Of a DNA stretch of 64,000 nt, positions 48,218 through 58,644 are shown one piece after another (position 1 is the first letter of the stretch; each line of letters begins with the position of its first letter). Under the pieces are notes generated by a model, which was given only the letters and a program-made list of their open reading frames with translations, did no database searches and had not been told where the DNA came from. Made by a program: the position numbers and the translations under genes. Origin of the DNA: Pseudoalteromonas holothuriae (GTDB lineage: Bacteria; Pseudomonadota; Gammaproteobacteria; Enterobacterales; Alteromonadaceae); assembly GCF_945859825.1 (NCBI RefSeq), contig NZ_CAMAPC010000008.1, positions 1-64,000 of the forward strand, given 5' to 3'.

Positions 48218-48366
48218 GCCGCCATTTCTTCCATTTGCAACAGGGCAAATAACTTTCTTCGTAGTAGCACTTTTTTGTGTGCGTTTTTTAACATGACACG
48301 ACGTCTATTTGGTGTCGTGTGTCGTGTATTACGTTTGAATTGATGAGTTCGACGTCTTTTAAGCAT
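48208..48366 (-). CDS. Small, very basic protein of unknown function
   Basis: 52 residues from ATG 48366, directly behind AAGGAGGTTCAG, a full-strength Shine-Dalgarno at ideal spacing. An 11-codon extension upstream is therefore unneeded. The sequence MLKRRRTHQFKRNTRHTTPN continues with more Arg/Lys/His, giving roughly 40 percent basic residues; the tail ends LLQMEEMAAQP. No family is recognised. Composition suggests RNA or ribosome binding. It overlaps the 3' end of tadA by 10 bp on the opposite strand. Confidence 0.7.
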   Translation of the reverse strand: MLKRRRTHQFKRNTRHTTPNRRRVMLKNAHKKVLLRRKLFALLQMEEMAAQP

Positions 48367-48458
48367 CTGAACCTCCTTATATGTGTGAGAGAAAAGCACG
48401 CGTAACAGCTTTACAGGTCTTTATTGCAAGTTAATGACAGGTTGTCTTTACAAACAAG

Positions 48459-49826
48459 CTACTTGCTAGAGTGTGCACTGAGTGCATCATTTTCATCTAA
48501 CCAGACCAGTGCATCATAATAACGACGAATGTTATCTACATACTGAACGGCAACATCTCCGCGTGCATATCCATATTTAGTATTTCGATAGTAGCGCTTT
48601 TTTATAAGTAGCGGTAGTCGTTTTTTAACGTCGGCCCAACTGTCCGGATCAGCTCCTTGGCGTTGGGTAATTATCCTTGCATCATTAACATGCCCCCAGC
48701 CTACATTGTATGAGGCTAACGCAAACCAAGTTCTGTCAGGCTGCGGTATACGTTTGGGTATACGTTTTAGTAATTTTGCTAAGTATTGAGCGCCACCTCT
48801 AATATTTTGTTCTGGTTCTAACCTATTTGTGACCCCCACCTGTTTTGCAGTTGGTCGTGTTAACATCATAATACCACGCACACCCGTTGGTGATTTAGCT
48901 CTAGGGTCCCACATGGATTCTTGGTAACTCAATGCTGCCAATAATCGCCAATCTATGTTTTTAGCGTGTGCCTTAAACCAAGCTAAGTAGTTAGGTAATA
49001 CTTCATGTGCTGATTCAACAAATGCTAACGCATTAACATAATTGAAAGACGCAACATGACCATAATATTTTTCCTCTAATGTATACAGTACATCTGTTTG
49101 TTTAAGTTCAGCAAAAAAAGGCAACAACAGCGCATATAGCGAGTCGTCGCCATTATTACGTAATATCCAAGAGATAGGATCGCCTCGTGTTACAGAAAAT
49201 CCGATACTCACCGTTGGGTGATACCGGCGAAACAATGCCAGAGTATGAGAGTCGGTAATTGTGTAATCAATTTGTTCGTCAATAATACCAAGTAAAAGTT
49301 CTTCTTCGTCCATATCACTCACAGTGTGCCATTTTAGCGTAGGGTGTTTTTGCTCTAGTTGTTGTAAGGTCAGGACGTGGCTGGAGTTTGCTAAAACAGT
49401 AATAGGCTTTTCTATGTCTTCCATGCTTCTAGGTCTTGCTCTTCCTTGTTTATAAACGAGCTTTTGGCTGATTGTGCGGTAACTAGGACCAAAGCGATAG
49501 TGTTTAATGCGTTGTGGGTGATAGCTTATTCCTGAAGCAATCATATCTAAATCGCCACTATTTAAGCGTGCAAACAATTCAGATAAGCTGAAAAAGGGCA
49601 CCATTTGTAGCTGAACACCAAGAAAATCAGCAAATTCTGCACTTAGCTCGTATTCAAAGCCTTGCTCGCCATGACGAGCTTGAAAGTAATTACCGGGGCC
49701 TGCAAGCGTACCGACTCTAATCACTTGCTTATGTTTGATGTTTTCTAGTTGGTTGTTTGAAGCCTGTTCACAACCAAGTAAGACAGATAAAATTACAGCG
49801 ATGAATATCCACTTTACCTTATGCAT
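48459..49826 (-). CDS. mltF: Membrane-bound lytic murein transglycosylase F
   Basis: 455 residues. A lipoprotein-type signal ends in the lipobox VLLGC (Cys19), so it is likely tethered to the outer membrane. Residues about 33-265 form a solute-binding protein family 3 domain (regulatory in MltF). From about 285 comes a Slt lytic transglycosylase domain with the catalytic Glu in LAALSYQESMWDPRAKSPTG and the later ALASYNVGWGHV motif. It cleaves glycan strands to 1,6-anhydroMurNAc ends. In gammaproteobacteria mltF often sits divergent from purL and near tadA, as here. Confidence 0.95.
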   Translation of the reverse strand: MHKVKWIFIAVILSVLLGCEQASNNQLENIKHKQVIRVGTLAGPGNYFQARHGEQGFEYELSAEFADFLGVQLQMVPFFSLSELFARLNSGDLDMIASGISYHPQRIKHYRFGPSYRTISQKLVYKQGRARPRSMEDIEKPITVLANSSHVLTLQQLEQKHPTLKWHTVSDMDEEELLLGIIDEQIDYTITDSHTLALFRRYHPTVSIGFSVTRGDPISWILRNNGDDSLYALLLPFFAELKQTDVLYTLEEKYYGHVASFNYVNALAFVESAHEVLPNYLAWFKAHAKNIDWRLLAALSYQESMWDPRAKSPTGVRGIMMLTRPTAKQVGVTNRLEPEQNIRGGAQYLAKLLKRIPKRIPQPDRTWFALASYNVGWGHVNDARIITQRQGADPDSWADVKKRLPLLIKKRYYRNTKYGYARGDVAVQYVDNIRRYYDALVWLDENDALSAHSSK

Positions 49827-49978
49827 GTCCTCTCCTAGTGTGGTGTCAGCATATTCTCCACGTTAGCTAAATTTGCCAATGAACGCAAAATTAAAACTTT
49901 GTGTGATTTTTAAAGGGCCATAACGGATTGGTTTTAAATTAAAAAGTGGTATTTTTGCGAGTTTCGGCATTATTAGTA

Positions 49979-50007
49979 TTAAACCCAAGCGACATTTCTA
50001 CTATAAT
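49979..50007 (+). promoter_or_regulatory. Candidate promoter of purL
   Basis: A perfect TATAAT (50002-50007) lies 36 bp before the first possible purL start. The -35 region is poor. I saw no convincing PurR box in the mltF-purL gap. Confidence 0.5.
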
Positions 50008-50042
50008 AGCGACCCTAAATATCGTTCAATCCCTAACCCCGG

Positions 50043-53000
50043 ATGAAAATACCTATGTTGATCCTACGTGGTGCGCCTGCACTGTCTGATTTTAGAGTTC
50101 AAAAAGTCCTTACAAACTGCACAGCTGCAAATTTACCTGTAACAGGTGTTTATGCAGAGTTTATGCATTTTGCTGATTTAACTGCAGAGCTTAGTGAGGC
50201 TGAACTGGTTAAACTTAATAAGTTGTTAGAGTATGGTCCGACGATTGCGGAACACCAGCCGCAAGGTCAGTTAATTTTAGTAACACCTCGCCCTGGTACT
50301 ATTTCACCTTGGGCCTCTAAAGCAACTAACATTGTGAATAATTGTGGCTTGAGCCAAGTTCACCGTGTTGAACGTGGTATTGCTTATTATGTTGAGGGTA
50401 ATTTAACTCCAGCGCAACTCTTACAAGTCGGTGCTTTGCTACATGACCGTATGACAGAGGCGACACATAGTCAGCTTGAAGATGCAGCCCAGCTATTTAA
50501 AGTGGATGAGCCGCGTCCAATGTCTTCAGTGGATATTTTGGGTGGTGGTCGCGAAGCACTCGTCACTGCAAACGTAGAACAAGGTTTTGCATTAGCTGAC
50601 GATGAAATTGATTACTTGGTAGAAAACTTCCAAAAATTAGAGCGTAATCCGAACGACATTGAATTATTTATGTTTGCACAAGCAAACTCTGAGCACTGTC
50701 GTCATAAAATTTTTAACGCAGATTGGACTATCGACGGTGAAGTGCAGCCTAAGTCACTGTTTAAAATGATTAAAAATACCTTTGAAACACATCCTGAAAA
50801 TGTGTTGTCTGCATATAAAGACAATGCAGCTGTGATGAAAGGGTCAACGGCGGGCCGTTTCTTTCCAAATTTAGACGGTGAATATGCTTATCATCAAGAG
50901 AATATTGAAATCTTGATGAAAGTAGAAACCCACAACCACCCTACAGCGATTGCACCATTCTCAGGCGCGTCAACAGGCTCTGGTGGCGAAATTCGCGATG
51001 AAGGTGCAACAGGTCGTGGTTCTAAACCAAAAGCAGGGTTGGTCGGTTTTACTGTATCGAACTTGCGTATTCCAGGTTTTGAACAACCTTGGGAAAGCGA
51101 CTTTGGTAAGCCTGGACGTATTGTTAATGCACTTAATATCATGACGGAAGGACCACTAGGTGGCGCGGCATTTAATAATGAGTTTGGGCGTCCAAATTTA
51201 TTGGGTTATTTCCGTACTTACGAAGAAAAAGTGAACAGTCATAATGGTGAAGAAGTGCGTGGCTACCACAAACCAATTATGTTGGCGGGTGGTTTAGGGA
51301 ATATCCGTACAGACCATGTGCAAAAAGGCGATATCCCAGTTGGTGCCAAATTAGTGGCATTAGGTGGACCTGCCATGAACATTGGTCTAGGTGGTGGTGC
51401 TGCTTCTTCAATGGCATCTGGTCAATCAAATGAAGATTTAGACTTTGCATCAGTACAGCGTGAAAACCCTGAAATGGAGCGTCGCTGTCAGGAAGTTATC
51501 GACAAATGTTGGCAGTTGGGTGATAAAAACCCGATTGCGTTTATTCATGATGTGGGTGCTGGTGGTTTATCAAACGCCTTCCCTGAGCTTGTGGATGATG
51601 GTGGTCGTGGTGGTAAATTCCAACTGCGTAATATACCAAACGATGAGCCCGGTATGGCACCGCACGAGATCTGGTGTAATGAATCACAAGAGCGCTATGT
51701 CATGGCTGTGGCCGTTGAAGATTTTGACCGCTTTGAAGCAATCTGTAAGCGCGAACGAGCTCAGTATGCGGTAATTGGTGAAGCTACTGAAGCGCGTCAC
51801 TTAACGGTTGCAGATAGCCACTTTGATAATAATCCAGTTGATTTACCGCTTGACGTATTATTAGGTAAAGCACCAAAAATGCACCGTGATGTTAAATCAC
51901 AACATGTACAGGGTAAGGCGCTAGATACGCAAAACATTGATGTGTCTGAAGCAGCAAAGCGTTTATTACGCTTACCTGCAATTGCAGAAAAAACATTTTT
52001 AATCACCATTGGCGATCGAACTGTTACGGGTTTAGTAGCACGCGATCAAATGGTAGGCCCTTGGCAGGTGCCAGTTGCAAACTGTGCAGTAACAGCAGCT
52101 TCTTTTGATACTTATCACGGTGAAGCAATGTCGATGGGCGAGCGTACCCCTGCGGCACTACTTAACTATGGTGCTTCAGCACGTTTAGCGGTGGCTGAGT
52201 CATTGACGAACATTGCCTGTGCAAACATCGGTAGCCTAGAAAACATTAAGTTATCCGCAAACTGGATGGCTGCAGCTGGTCATCCGGGTGAAGATGCAGG
52301 CCTTTACGAGGCGGTTAAAGCAGTCGGTGAGGAACTATGCCCGGCACTAGGCTTGACTATTCCTGTGGGCAAAGATTCCATGTCGATGAAAACCAAATGG
52401 GATGATAATGGCGAAGAAAAGTCAGTAACAGCGCCTCTTTCATTGATTATTACAGCATTTGGTCGTGTTGAAGACATTCGTAAAACAGTCACACCACAAT
52501 TACGCACAGATAAAGGCGATAGTTCACTTATTTTGCTTGATTTAGGCGCGGGTAAAAACCGTATGGGTGCCTCAAGCTTAGCGCAAGTTTACAAACAGTT
52601 AGGTGATAATACACCAGATGTAGACAGTCCAGAATTATTAAAAGGCTTCTACAATGCGATGCAAACGCTGGTCGCTGATGAAAAATTACTTGCTTATCAT
52701 GACCGCTCGGACGGTGGTTTGTTCAGTGCTGTGACTGAAATGGCATTTGCGGGCCACACAGGTGTAACTGTGACTCTAGATAGCCTAGTTGGCGGTGATA
52801 TTGAAGTGCTTTACAACGAAGAGCTTGGTGCTGTGATTCAGGTTCGTAATGATGACTTAAGTGCAGTTAATGCAGTGCTAGCACAGCATGGCTTATCGTC
52901 GGTTTGTCATGAGATTGGTACGTTAAACAATGATGACACTATTGTATTTAATCGTTCAGGTAACACGCTATTAGGTAATACTCGCACTGAGTTACGTACT

Positions 53001-53939
53001 ATCTGGGCAGAAACGACTTATCAAATGCAGGCACTACGCGATAACCCAGAATGTGCCAAGCAAGAATTTGACGCGAAGTTTGACGCCAAAGATCCAGGTC
53101 TTAATGTAAAGCTAAGCTTTGATATCAATGAAGATATTGCTGCGCCTTATATCGCCACTGGCGCCAAACCTAAGATGGCGATTTTACGCGAGCAGGGTGT
53201 TAACTCACATTTAGAAATGGCTGCGGCATTTAACCGTGCTGGTTTTGCTGCCGTAGATGTACACATGAGTGACATTCTTGAAGGTCGTTTAACACTTGAC
53301 CAATTCAAAGGTTTAGTTGCATGTGGTGGTTTCTCGTACGGTGACGTATTAGGTGCTGGTGAAGGTTGGGCAAAATCAATCCTATTTAATGATATGGCAC
53401 GTGAGCAGTTTAAAAGCTTCTTCCATCGTGAGGACACATTCAGTTTGGGTGTGTGTAACGGTTGTCAGATGATGTCTACGCTTAAAGAGTTGATCCCAGG
53501 CTCTGAGCATTGGCCACGCTTTGTCACTAACAAGTCAGAACGTTTTGAAGCACGCTTTAGTTTAGTTGAAGTACAAGATAGCCCATCAGTATTCTTTGAT
53601 GGTATGGCGGGCTCTCGTATGCCGATTGCGGTATCACACGGTGAAGGTCATGCTGAGTTTGCAAACTCAGGTGCAGTAAACGCAGCACTGGACTCTGGAA
53701 CGGTTGCACTTAAATTTGTTGATAACTACGGTAATCCAACAATGCAATATCCGAACAACCCAAATGGTTCACCAGAGGGGATCAGCAGTATGACCTCAAC
53801 TGATGGTCGGGCAACTGTCATGATGCCTCACCCTGAGCGTGTATTTCGTGCAGTAGCGAACTCTTGGCATCCAGACGAATGGTTAGAAGATAGCCCATGG
53901 ATGCGTATGTTCCGCAACGCGCGTAAAAACGTTGGCTAG
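50043..53939 (+). CDS. purL: Phosphoribosylformylglycinamidine synthase
   Basis: 1298 residues, the large single-chain type. It converts FGAR, glutamine and ATP to FGAM in purine synthesis. In order: the N-terminal PurS-like part, the FGAM synthase halves ([55 protein letters not shown]), then the glutamine amidotransferase domain from about 1045 with the nucleophile Cys in GVCNGCQMM and the His/Glu pair in [10 protein letters not shown]. The ATG at 50043 may be preceded in use by that at 50055, which matches E. coli PurL better. A strong terminator follows. Confidence 0.96.
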   Translation: MKIPMLILRGAPALSDFRVQKVLTNCTAANLPVTGVYAEFMHFADLTAELSEAELVKLNKLLEYGPTIAEHQPQGQLILVTPRPGTISPWASKATNIVNNCGLSQVHRVERGIAYYVEGNLTPAQLLQVGALLHDRMTEATHSQLEDAAQLFKVDEPRPMSSVDILGGGREALVTANVEQGFALADDEIDYLVENFQKLERNPNDIELFMFAQANSEHCRHKIFNADWTIDGEVQPKSLFKMIKNTFETHPENVLSAYKDNAAVMKGSTAGRFFPNLDGEYAYHQENIEILMKVETHNHPTAIAPFSGASTGSGGEIRDEGATGRGSKPKAGLVGFTVSNLRIPGFEQPWESDFGKPGRIVNALNIMTEGPLGGAAFNNEFGRPNLLGYFRTYEEKVNSHNGEEVRGYHKPIMLAGGLGNIRTDHVQKGDIPVGAKLVALGGPAMNIGLGGGAASSMASGQSNEDLDFASVQRENPEMERRCQEVIDKCWQLGDKNPIAFIHDVGAGGLSNAFPELVDDGGRGGKFQLRNIPNDEPGMAPHEIWCNESQERYVMAVAVEDFDRFEAICKRERAQYAVIGEATEARHLTVADSHFDNNPVDLPLDVLLGKAPKMHRDVKSQHVQGKALDTQNIDVSEAAKRLLRLPAIAEKTFLITIGDRTVTGLVARDQMVGPWQVPVANCAVTAASFDTYHGEAMSMGERTPAALLNYGASARLAVAESLTNIACANIGSLENIKLSANWMAAAGHPGEDAGLYEAVKAVGEELCPALGLTIPVGKDSMSMKTKWDDNGEEKSVTAPLSLIITAFGRVEDIRKTVTPQLRTDKGDSSLILLDLGAGKNRMGASSLAQVYKQLGDNTPDVDSPELLKGFYNAMQTLVADEKLLAYHDRSDGGLFSAVTEMAFAGHTGVTVTLDSLVGGDIEVLYNEELGAVIQVRNDDLSAVNAVLAQHGLSSVCHEIGTLNNDDTIVFNRSGNTLLGNTRTELRTIWAETTYQMQALRDNPECAKQEFDAKFDAKDPGLNVKLSFDINEDIAAPYIATGAKPKMAILREQGVNSHLEMAAAFNRAGFAAVDVHMSDILEGRLTLDQFKGLVACGGFSYGDVLGAGEGWAKSILFNDMAREQFKSFFHREDTFSLGVCNGCQMMSTLKELIPGSEHWPRFVTNKSERFEARFSLVEVQDSPSVFFDGMAGSRMPIAVSHGEGHAEFANSGAVNAALDSGTVALKFVDNYGNPTMQYPNNPNGSPEGISSMTSTDGRATVMMPHPERVFRAVANSWHPDEWLEDSPWMRMFRNARKNVG

Positions 53940-53960
53940 ATTGATATCGAGATGAAATAA

Positions 53961-53998
53961 AAAGGCCGTTGTGTATACTCGACACAGCGGTCTTTTTG
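53961..53998 (+). terminator. Terminator after purL
   Basis: AAAGGCCGTTGTGT pairs with ACACAGCGGTCTTT around a 7-base loop (one G-T pair), followed by TTG and T residues. Confidence 0.9.
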
Positions 53999-54063
53999 TT
54001 TGTTATGCTTTCAAAAACTGTATTGAGTGAAGCACTGAAGTGGCTAAGTGCAATTAGACAATG

Positions 54064-54735
54064 TCACTTGTCTAGATTTTGCGTATCATAATAGAGTGGC
54101 TTTAGTGACCCGCAATTAACAAATTTTATAGTTAATTCATTGTGAGGTGGGACGCGCTTGGAAGTGCGAAATTTCTGCATACATGCACTACTAAGATCGA
54201 CAAAGATGAGGTGATTAAAGCTTGGCGGTTGTTGAATCTTATGAATATATATTCGACCATCTGATGAAACTGGGATCATATCGTACTCTTGCCACTGAGA
54301 TGACGGGGTTAAATCATTTAGAGTTCGAGAATAAAGCTTTTTGCTAAACACAATAGGAGCATTACTTAGTAGTTTACTACCACCTTTGCCATAATGGCCA
54401 CTGTACACATCAGCGGTTACCTCTACTTCTTCACCGCGCATTAAGCGTTCGATATTAAATGCTTTTGGTTTTATGCTGACCAAATCAGCATCGCGCACTA
54501 AGCTCAAAAATGCAATGCCTGGGTTTTCAATTTTATATACTACCTGAACATTATTTGGAAAGTCGTAAGTTGGCAGGTTCGCAGCATAAATACTTGCGCC
54601 TTGGTTAAGTAATACCATAGGATGCTCACCATGATAAGCAGGGTTCAACGGGGGAGGCTCAGGCTTTTCTTCAGCTGTGGTAGCAAGGCTTGTTAATATA
54701 AGTAGAGTGAAAAATAGAGCTGTTTTAATTGTCAT
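54064..54735 (-). CDS. Secreted protein of unknown function
   Basis: 223 residues with a clear Sec signal peptide (LFFTLLILTSLATTA, cut before EEKPEPPP). The mature part is probably beta-rich and has two cysteines (in SSACMQKF and VNCGSL) that could form a disulphide. No family is recognised. It stands alone, convergent with purL and divergent from ydbH, with about 225 bp between it and ydbH. Confidence 0.65.
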   Translation of the reverse strand: MTIKTALFFTLLILTSLATTAEEKPEPPPLNPAYHGEHPMVLLNQGASIYAANLPTYDFPNNVQVVYKIENPGIAFLSLVRDADLVSIKPKAFNIERLMRGEEVEVTADVYSGHYGKGGSKLLSNAPIVFSKKLYSRTLNDLTPSSQWQEYDMIPVSSDGRIYIHKIQQPPSFNHLIFVDLSSACMQKFRTSKRVPPHNELTIKFVNCGSLKPLYYDTQNLDK

Positions 54736-54961
54736 ATCAGGTAACCTGTATTGGTGTTTTTAACGCTACTTAGCGTGCGGCAGCGACAATGAGCACATTA
54801 GAATAGAGTATAAAGCATTATTAATTTATGTTAGCCATAGTACAATAAAGTATTTATTTATTGTTCAACACTACAACTTATTACAATTAGTTTGTCACAG
54901 CAGTATAATTTTACTTTATCATTGGAGCTAATAAAGCTAACTATATAAAAAGGCTAATTAT

Positions 54962-57502
54962 ATGACCTTTGGCCGATTAAAGTGGATTGGCATCATTTTA
55001 TGCAGCTTGCTTATCAGCCTTTACATCGCGCGTAAGCCGCTGGTCACTGCCCTTGCAAATTACTATTTAGCCACACAAAAAATACAGCTTGGATGCTTAA
55101 ATTGGTCCATCAATAGTTGGCGCTCTGTGCAAATACAGACATTATGCTTAAAACATGAGGCATTTGTTATTGAGGTCGAAGGTGTTAACTTAAATCACAC
55201 CCGTGCAGCTATCAAAAAAGTGTCTATAAGTGTAAAGCAAACCCAAACCCAATCGCAGGTTGCTGCTGAGTATGTGCCGTTATCTTTAGACTTACCCGAT
55301 AGACCTTTACTTAATATTGCGAGTTTACAGGTTGTTGGTAATGACTTTATACCGGCCATTAAAATGTCGATAAATGAGCATGAGCTTAACCGCTTTGACG
55401 TTCAAGGAGACGTGCAAGGTACACTGCAACTTGCACCTACCGTCATTGATGCGGATGTCGACCTAATGAGCCCTGTGATACGCAGCTATATTCCAGAATT
55501 AATAAAAGATGTGTCAGGGCGAGCCGAAATTTCTTATAGCGGCAATGCCATCAATATTGTCCTTAAACACCAACTATTAGGCAGCGCTGAACATAAATCT
55601 TGCTTAGTGCAGTTATATAGTAATGGTGTTGGTAAATTTAATATTGATTTGAATACCCAGCAGGTAAAAGCAGATTTATCAAGTCTAAACAATATATTAG
55701 AAATTGATGACTGCGACTCTTTTATACCCCATAGTTACGCTGAACAATTACGCCCTTTATTGATACAGCCTTGGCAATTGCAATTCCCAAGTGTTGCTAA
55801 AATTAAGAGTATGAAAATGCTTACAGAGTATGTGACTTTAGTAAGTGAAGACAGAAGCAGTCAATTTAACATTAAGATGCTAAAAGCTGATTTGGCAGCT
55901 AATAAGGCCAATGCAGAGTTTCAGTTGATACACCAAAGTACAAGCCTCGGTGAGCTTTCGTTTAATGGCTCAATAGCGGTTGTTAATAAACAAATCAACG
56001 GCAACGGCAGTTTTAGTTATCACAGTGATGTTTTGCCTTTGGTGCCTTTTCAAGGGCAGGACATGCAAATTGCTGGAAATGTTCAGGTAGACTTTCAAGC
56101 AGGTCAAACACGATTAAAGCTCGATGCATCAGGAGGACTGGATAATGTTGATTTTGAAGGGTATAGCGCACAGCAAAGTCGTATGACAATAAACAGTAAT
56201 ATTGAATTTTCAAAGTCTTTCGCAACGCATACTCAACTTACTCTGACTGTACCTGAGCTGAAAGGTCTTGGTCTAAATACCAAAAATAGTCAACTGCAAC
56301 TTGACTTAAGTGTTGATACAAGCCAAATGTTGCAACTTAATGGTTTACTGTCGAGCGACCTGATAGAGAATAACTCGGTGAAGGTAAAAGGCACTAAAAC
56401 ACAGTTTTCTCTGGCAGGAGGTATCGAGGCCGGTGAAGTCCTTACTCAGATTGAAGGGGAAACTCAACTCGCTGCAGTGCAAACGTCAGACCTGACATTA
56501 AAAAATATCACCATTGAAAGTACAGGCCAACAAAGTCGGGGTGTTATGTTTACACACTTTATTGAAGGGGCGGGCGTTGAAGGAGTATTTAAACACCAGT
56601 ATTCACCTTTGGCACATCCCTATCAATTCTTAGTAACGGCAAAGCCACTCATTGATTTACAGCGTATTGTGGGTAGTTTTGTGCCAGAACTAAAATTAGC
56701 CCAAGGTGAAGCATCTATTGAAGTTGCCGGTGACCTTAATCTGCAAACAGCTGATTTTATTGCGCGCTTATATAATGTTTCGGCTCTGTACGGTGCACAT
56801 TATATTGATGACATCAATACGGTTATTGATGGTCAGTACAGTTCAGGAATGATTAATGTCGGGCCTTCTAAGCTTAATATTGCTCAGGTGCGATCTGGTG
56901 TGGTGCTTTCAAATGTATCAGCTACGTTAGGTGTTAAAGATAACCAAGCATTTTTAAGCGATATTAATGCTCAAGTATTCGATGGTCAGGTGAGTATTCC
57001 AAGGTTTAATTTATCTGCTGAACAACAACATTTACAGCTTAATGCGCAGTCGCTTGACCTTGCACTACTCGCCCAAGCTGGACGAGACGCGGGCGTAGAG
57101 CTCATGGGGCGAATATCTGGCACTTTTCCAGTGACTATTAAAGATAAAAAAATCACCGTTGAGCAAGGTAAACTGTTTAACGCGGATACTGGTAAGTTAA
57201 AAGTGGCTAAGAATGCCTCAATAGAAGCATTGAAAGCGCAGCAGCCTAGCTTAAAGTCTGTGATTGGGGTGCTCGATGATTTAACCATTGATAATTTAAG
57301 CAGTGATGTGGCACTAACTGAAGACGGTTGGCTGACATTAGCGGTGCAAATTGAAGGGGAGAATAAACCTCAATCACAGCCTGTAAATTTTAATTACACG
57401 CACCAAGAGAACATATTTACGCTTTTTAGAGCGCTGCGGTTGAGCGACGAGATAACCCAAAAAGTAGAAGATGCATTAACTAAACAGGAGCAAAGCCCAT
57501 GA
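54962..57502 (+). CDS. ydbH: Intermembrane phospholipid transport protein YdbH (AsmA-like)
   Basis: 846 residues with one N-terminal membrane anchor (about 8-27) and a long periplasmic beta-rich body typical of AsmA-like bridges, ending with the YdbH C-terminal domain (GRISGTFPVTIKDKKITVEQ, then ALRLSDEITQKVEDALTKQE). In E. coli, YdbH is partly redundant with TamB and YhdP in moving phospholipids to the outer membrane and works with the lipoprotein YnbE. Here ynbE overlaps its stop (ATGA) and ydbL follows, so the three form one operon. Confidence 0.9.
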   Translation: MTFGRLKWIGIILCSLLISLYIARKPLVTALANYYLATQKIQLGCLNWSINSWRSVQIQTLCLKHEAFVIEVEGVNLNHTRAAIKKVSISVKQTQTQSQVAAEYVPLSLDLPDRPLLNIASLQVVGNDFIPAIKMSINEHELNRFDVQGDVQGTLQLAPTVIDADVDLMSPVIRSYIPELIKDVSGRAEISYSGNAINIVLKHQLLGSAEHKSCLVQLYSNGVGKFNIDLNTQQVKADLSSLNNILEIDDCDSFIPHSYAEQLRPLLIQPWQLQFPSVAKIKSMKMLTEYVTLVSEDRSSQFNIKMLKADLAANKANAEFQLIHQSTSLGELSFNGSIAVVNKQINGNGSFSYHSDVLPLVPFQGQDMQIAGNVQVDFQAGQTRLKLDASGGLDNVDFEGYSAQQSRMTINSNIEFSKSFATHTQLTLTVPELKGLGLNTKNSQLQLDLSVDTSQMLQLNGLLSSDLIENNSVKVKGTKTQFSLAGGIEAGEVLTQIEGETQLAAVQTSDLTLKNITIESTGQQSRGVMFTHFIEGAGVEGVFKHQYSPLAHPYQFLVTAKPLIDLQRIVGSFVPELKLAQGEASIEVAGDLNLQTADFIARLYNVSALYGAHYIDDINTVIDGQYSSGMINVGPSKLNIAQVRSGVVLSNVSATLGVKDNQAFLSDINAQVFDGQVSIPRFNLSAEQQHLQLNAQSLDLALLAQAGRDAGVELMGRISGTFPVTIKDKKITVEQGKLFNADTGKLKVAKNASIEALKAQQPSLKSVIGVLDDLTIDNLSSDVALTEDGWLTLAVQIEGENKPQSQPVNFNYTHQENIFTLFRALRLSDEITQKVEDALTKQEQSP

Positions 57503-57678
57503 AATGGACTCTAATACTGGTAAGCCTAATATGGCTCAGTGCTTGTACTCATAAAGTACAAGTCGAAACCAAAGAGCCAATTACGATCAATTTAAACGTT
57601 AAAGTAGACCATGAAATTCGGGTGAAAGTTGATAAAGAACTCGATGACCTATTTAGCGATGACAGTGAATTATTCTAA
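57499..57678 (+). CDS. ynbE: YnbE family lipoprotein
   Basis: 59 residues, overlapping the ydbH stop codon by 4 bases (ATGA). A lipoprotein signal MKWTLILVSLIWLSAC places the lipidated Cys at residue 16. The mature part HKVQVETKEPITINLNVKVD followed by HEIRVKVDKELDDLF is characteristic of YnbE. In E. coli, YnbE is an outer-membrane lipoprotein that completes the YdbH bridge by beta-strand stacking. Confidence 0.9.
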   Translation: MKWTLILVSLIWLSACTHKVQVETKEPITINLNVKVDHEIRVKVDKELDDLFSDDSELF

Positions 57679-57689
57679 GGGAGAGAAAA

Positions 57690-58010
57690 ATGAAAGCGAA
57701 TAAGTTAATTGTGGCAATTGCAGCTGTTGGTATGGCATTTTCAGCTTGGGCATTAACCTTAGATAGTGCAAAAAATCAAGGTTTAGTGGGAGAAACAGCG
57801 AGTGGTTATTTGGCAGCAGTGTCTAGCAATTCGCAAACGCAGCAACTCATTTCTGAGGTAAATACTAAGCGCAAAGCTAAGTATCAACAGTTAGCGAAAA
57901 AGAATGGGATCAGTCTGTCACAAGTGGAAGCACTCGCGGGTAAAAAGGCGATAGAGAAAACATCAAAAGGTCACTATGTGCAAATAAATGGCCGTTGGGT
58001 TAAGAAATAG
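57690..58010 (+). CDS. ydbL: YdbL family protein (DUF1318)
   Basis: 106 residues with a signal peptide cut near AWA-LTL. The DUF1318 core includes AKNQGLVGETASGYLAAV and NTKRKAKYQQLAKKNGISL, then VEALAGKKAIEKT. In E. coli, YdbL is a periplasmic factor that limits YnbE multimerisation. It is 11 bp after ynbE, with a GGGAGAG ribosome site. Confidence 0.92.
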   Translation: MKANKLIVAIAAVGMAFSAWALTLDSAKNQGLVGETASGYLAAVSSNSQTQQLISEVNTKRKAKYQQLAKKNGISLSQVEALAGKKAIEKTSKGHYVQINGRWVKK

Positions 58011-58065
58011 CTATACAGTATTTCCTATTTCAAAACCCTTATCTAAACCTGAGGTCAGATAGTAA

Positions 58066-58098
58066 GCAGGTGATACAGTGCTATCACCCGCTTTTTTT
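58066..58098. terminator. Terminator shared by ydbL and the DUF1415 gene
   Basis: GGTGATA-CAGTGC-TATCACC, extended by GC pairs and followed by seven T residues on the plus strand. It overlaps the end of the convergent gene. Confidence 0.82.
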
Positions 58099-58644
58099 GT
58101 GACAGTCTTTTAGTAGCTGTTGCCAAAATGCTTCGCCTTTTCTTCTGGCTAAGCGAATGTTATTGTCTGGGATGCTTTGAGGATCATCGTAGCTTTGCAG
58201 TGCTTGAGCCATACTTTGTTCGCGAATTAAGTGCAAGGTAGGGAAGGGGGCGCGGTTGGTATAATTTGCCGCGTCTTGCTCGTCACTATCGGCAAACACA
58301 TAATCAGGGTGGAAATTTGCGAGTTGATATTTTCCTTCATAGCCTTGCACGCTGAGCATGGCATTGGCTAAGTCAACCAAGTCTAGAAAGTCGCCGAAGT
58401 CACAAAAACCATTTTCAAAAATAAGCAGTGATGTTTCTCGATTTGACTCATTGTCTAATGTGGTGCATTCATCCAGCATATCCATAACGGCATCATCATG
58501 GTTTATGGCTGTGGATACTCGATAATAAATTGTATTTTGCTCTACTTCTTGACGAGCAAATGGACAGAAGTTGTATTTAACAATCACTGAGCTAACCCAG
58601 TTTTGCATGACTTTTTGTGGCGTGAGTGAAGGATGGTTTGTCAT
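58084..58644 (-). CDS. DUF1415 family protein
   Basis: 186 residues from ATG 58644, which overlaps the waaA stop codon (ATGA), a sign of translational coupling; a 26-codon upstream extension is discarded. Family blocks are VKYNFCPFARQEV, NFHPDYVFA and NRAPFPTLHLIREQS. The conserved CPFA and HP-rich segments suggest a metal or nucleotide site, but the function is unknown. Confidence 0.85.
   Translation of the reverse strand: MTNHPSLTPQKVMQNWVSSVIVKYNFCPFARQEVEQNTIYYRVSTAINHDDAVMDMLDECTTLDNESNRETSLLIFENGFCDFGDFLDLVDLANAMLSVQGYEGKYQLANFHPDYVFADSDEQDAANYTNRAPFPTLHLIREQSMAQALQSYDDPQSIPDNNIRLARRKGEAFWQQLLKDCHKKSG

Noticed and set aside
49827-50042. PurR operator upstream of purL
   Set aside because: ACGCAAAATTAAAACTTTG near 49880 only partly resembles the ACGCAAACGTTTGC consensus and is not palindromic enough to call.
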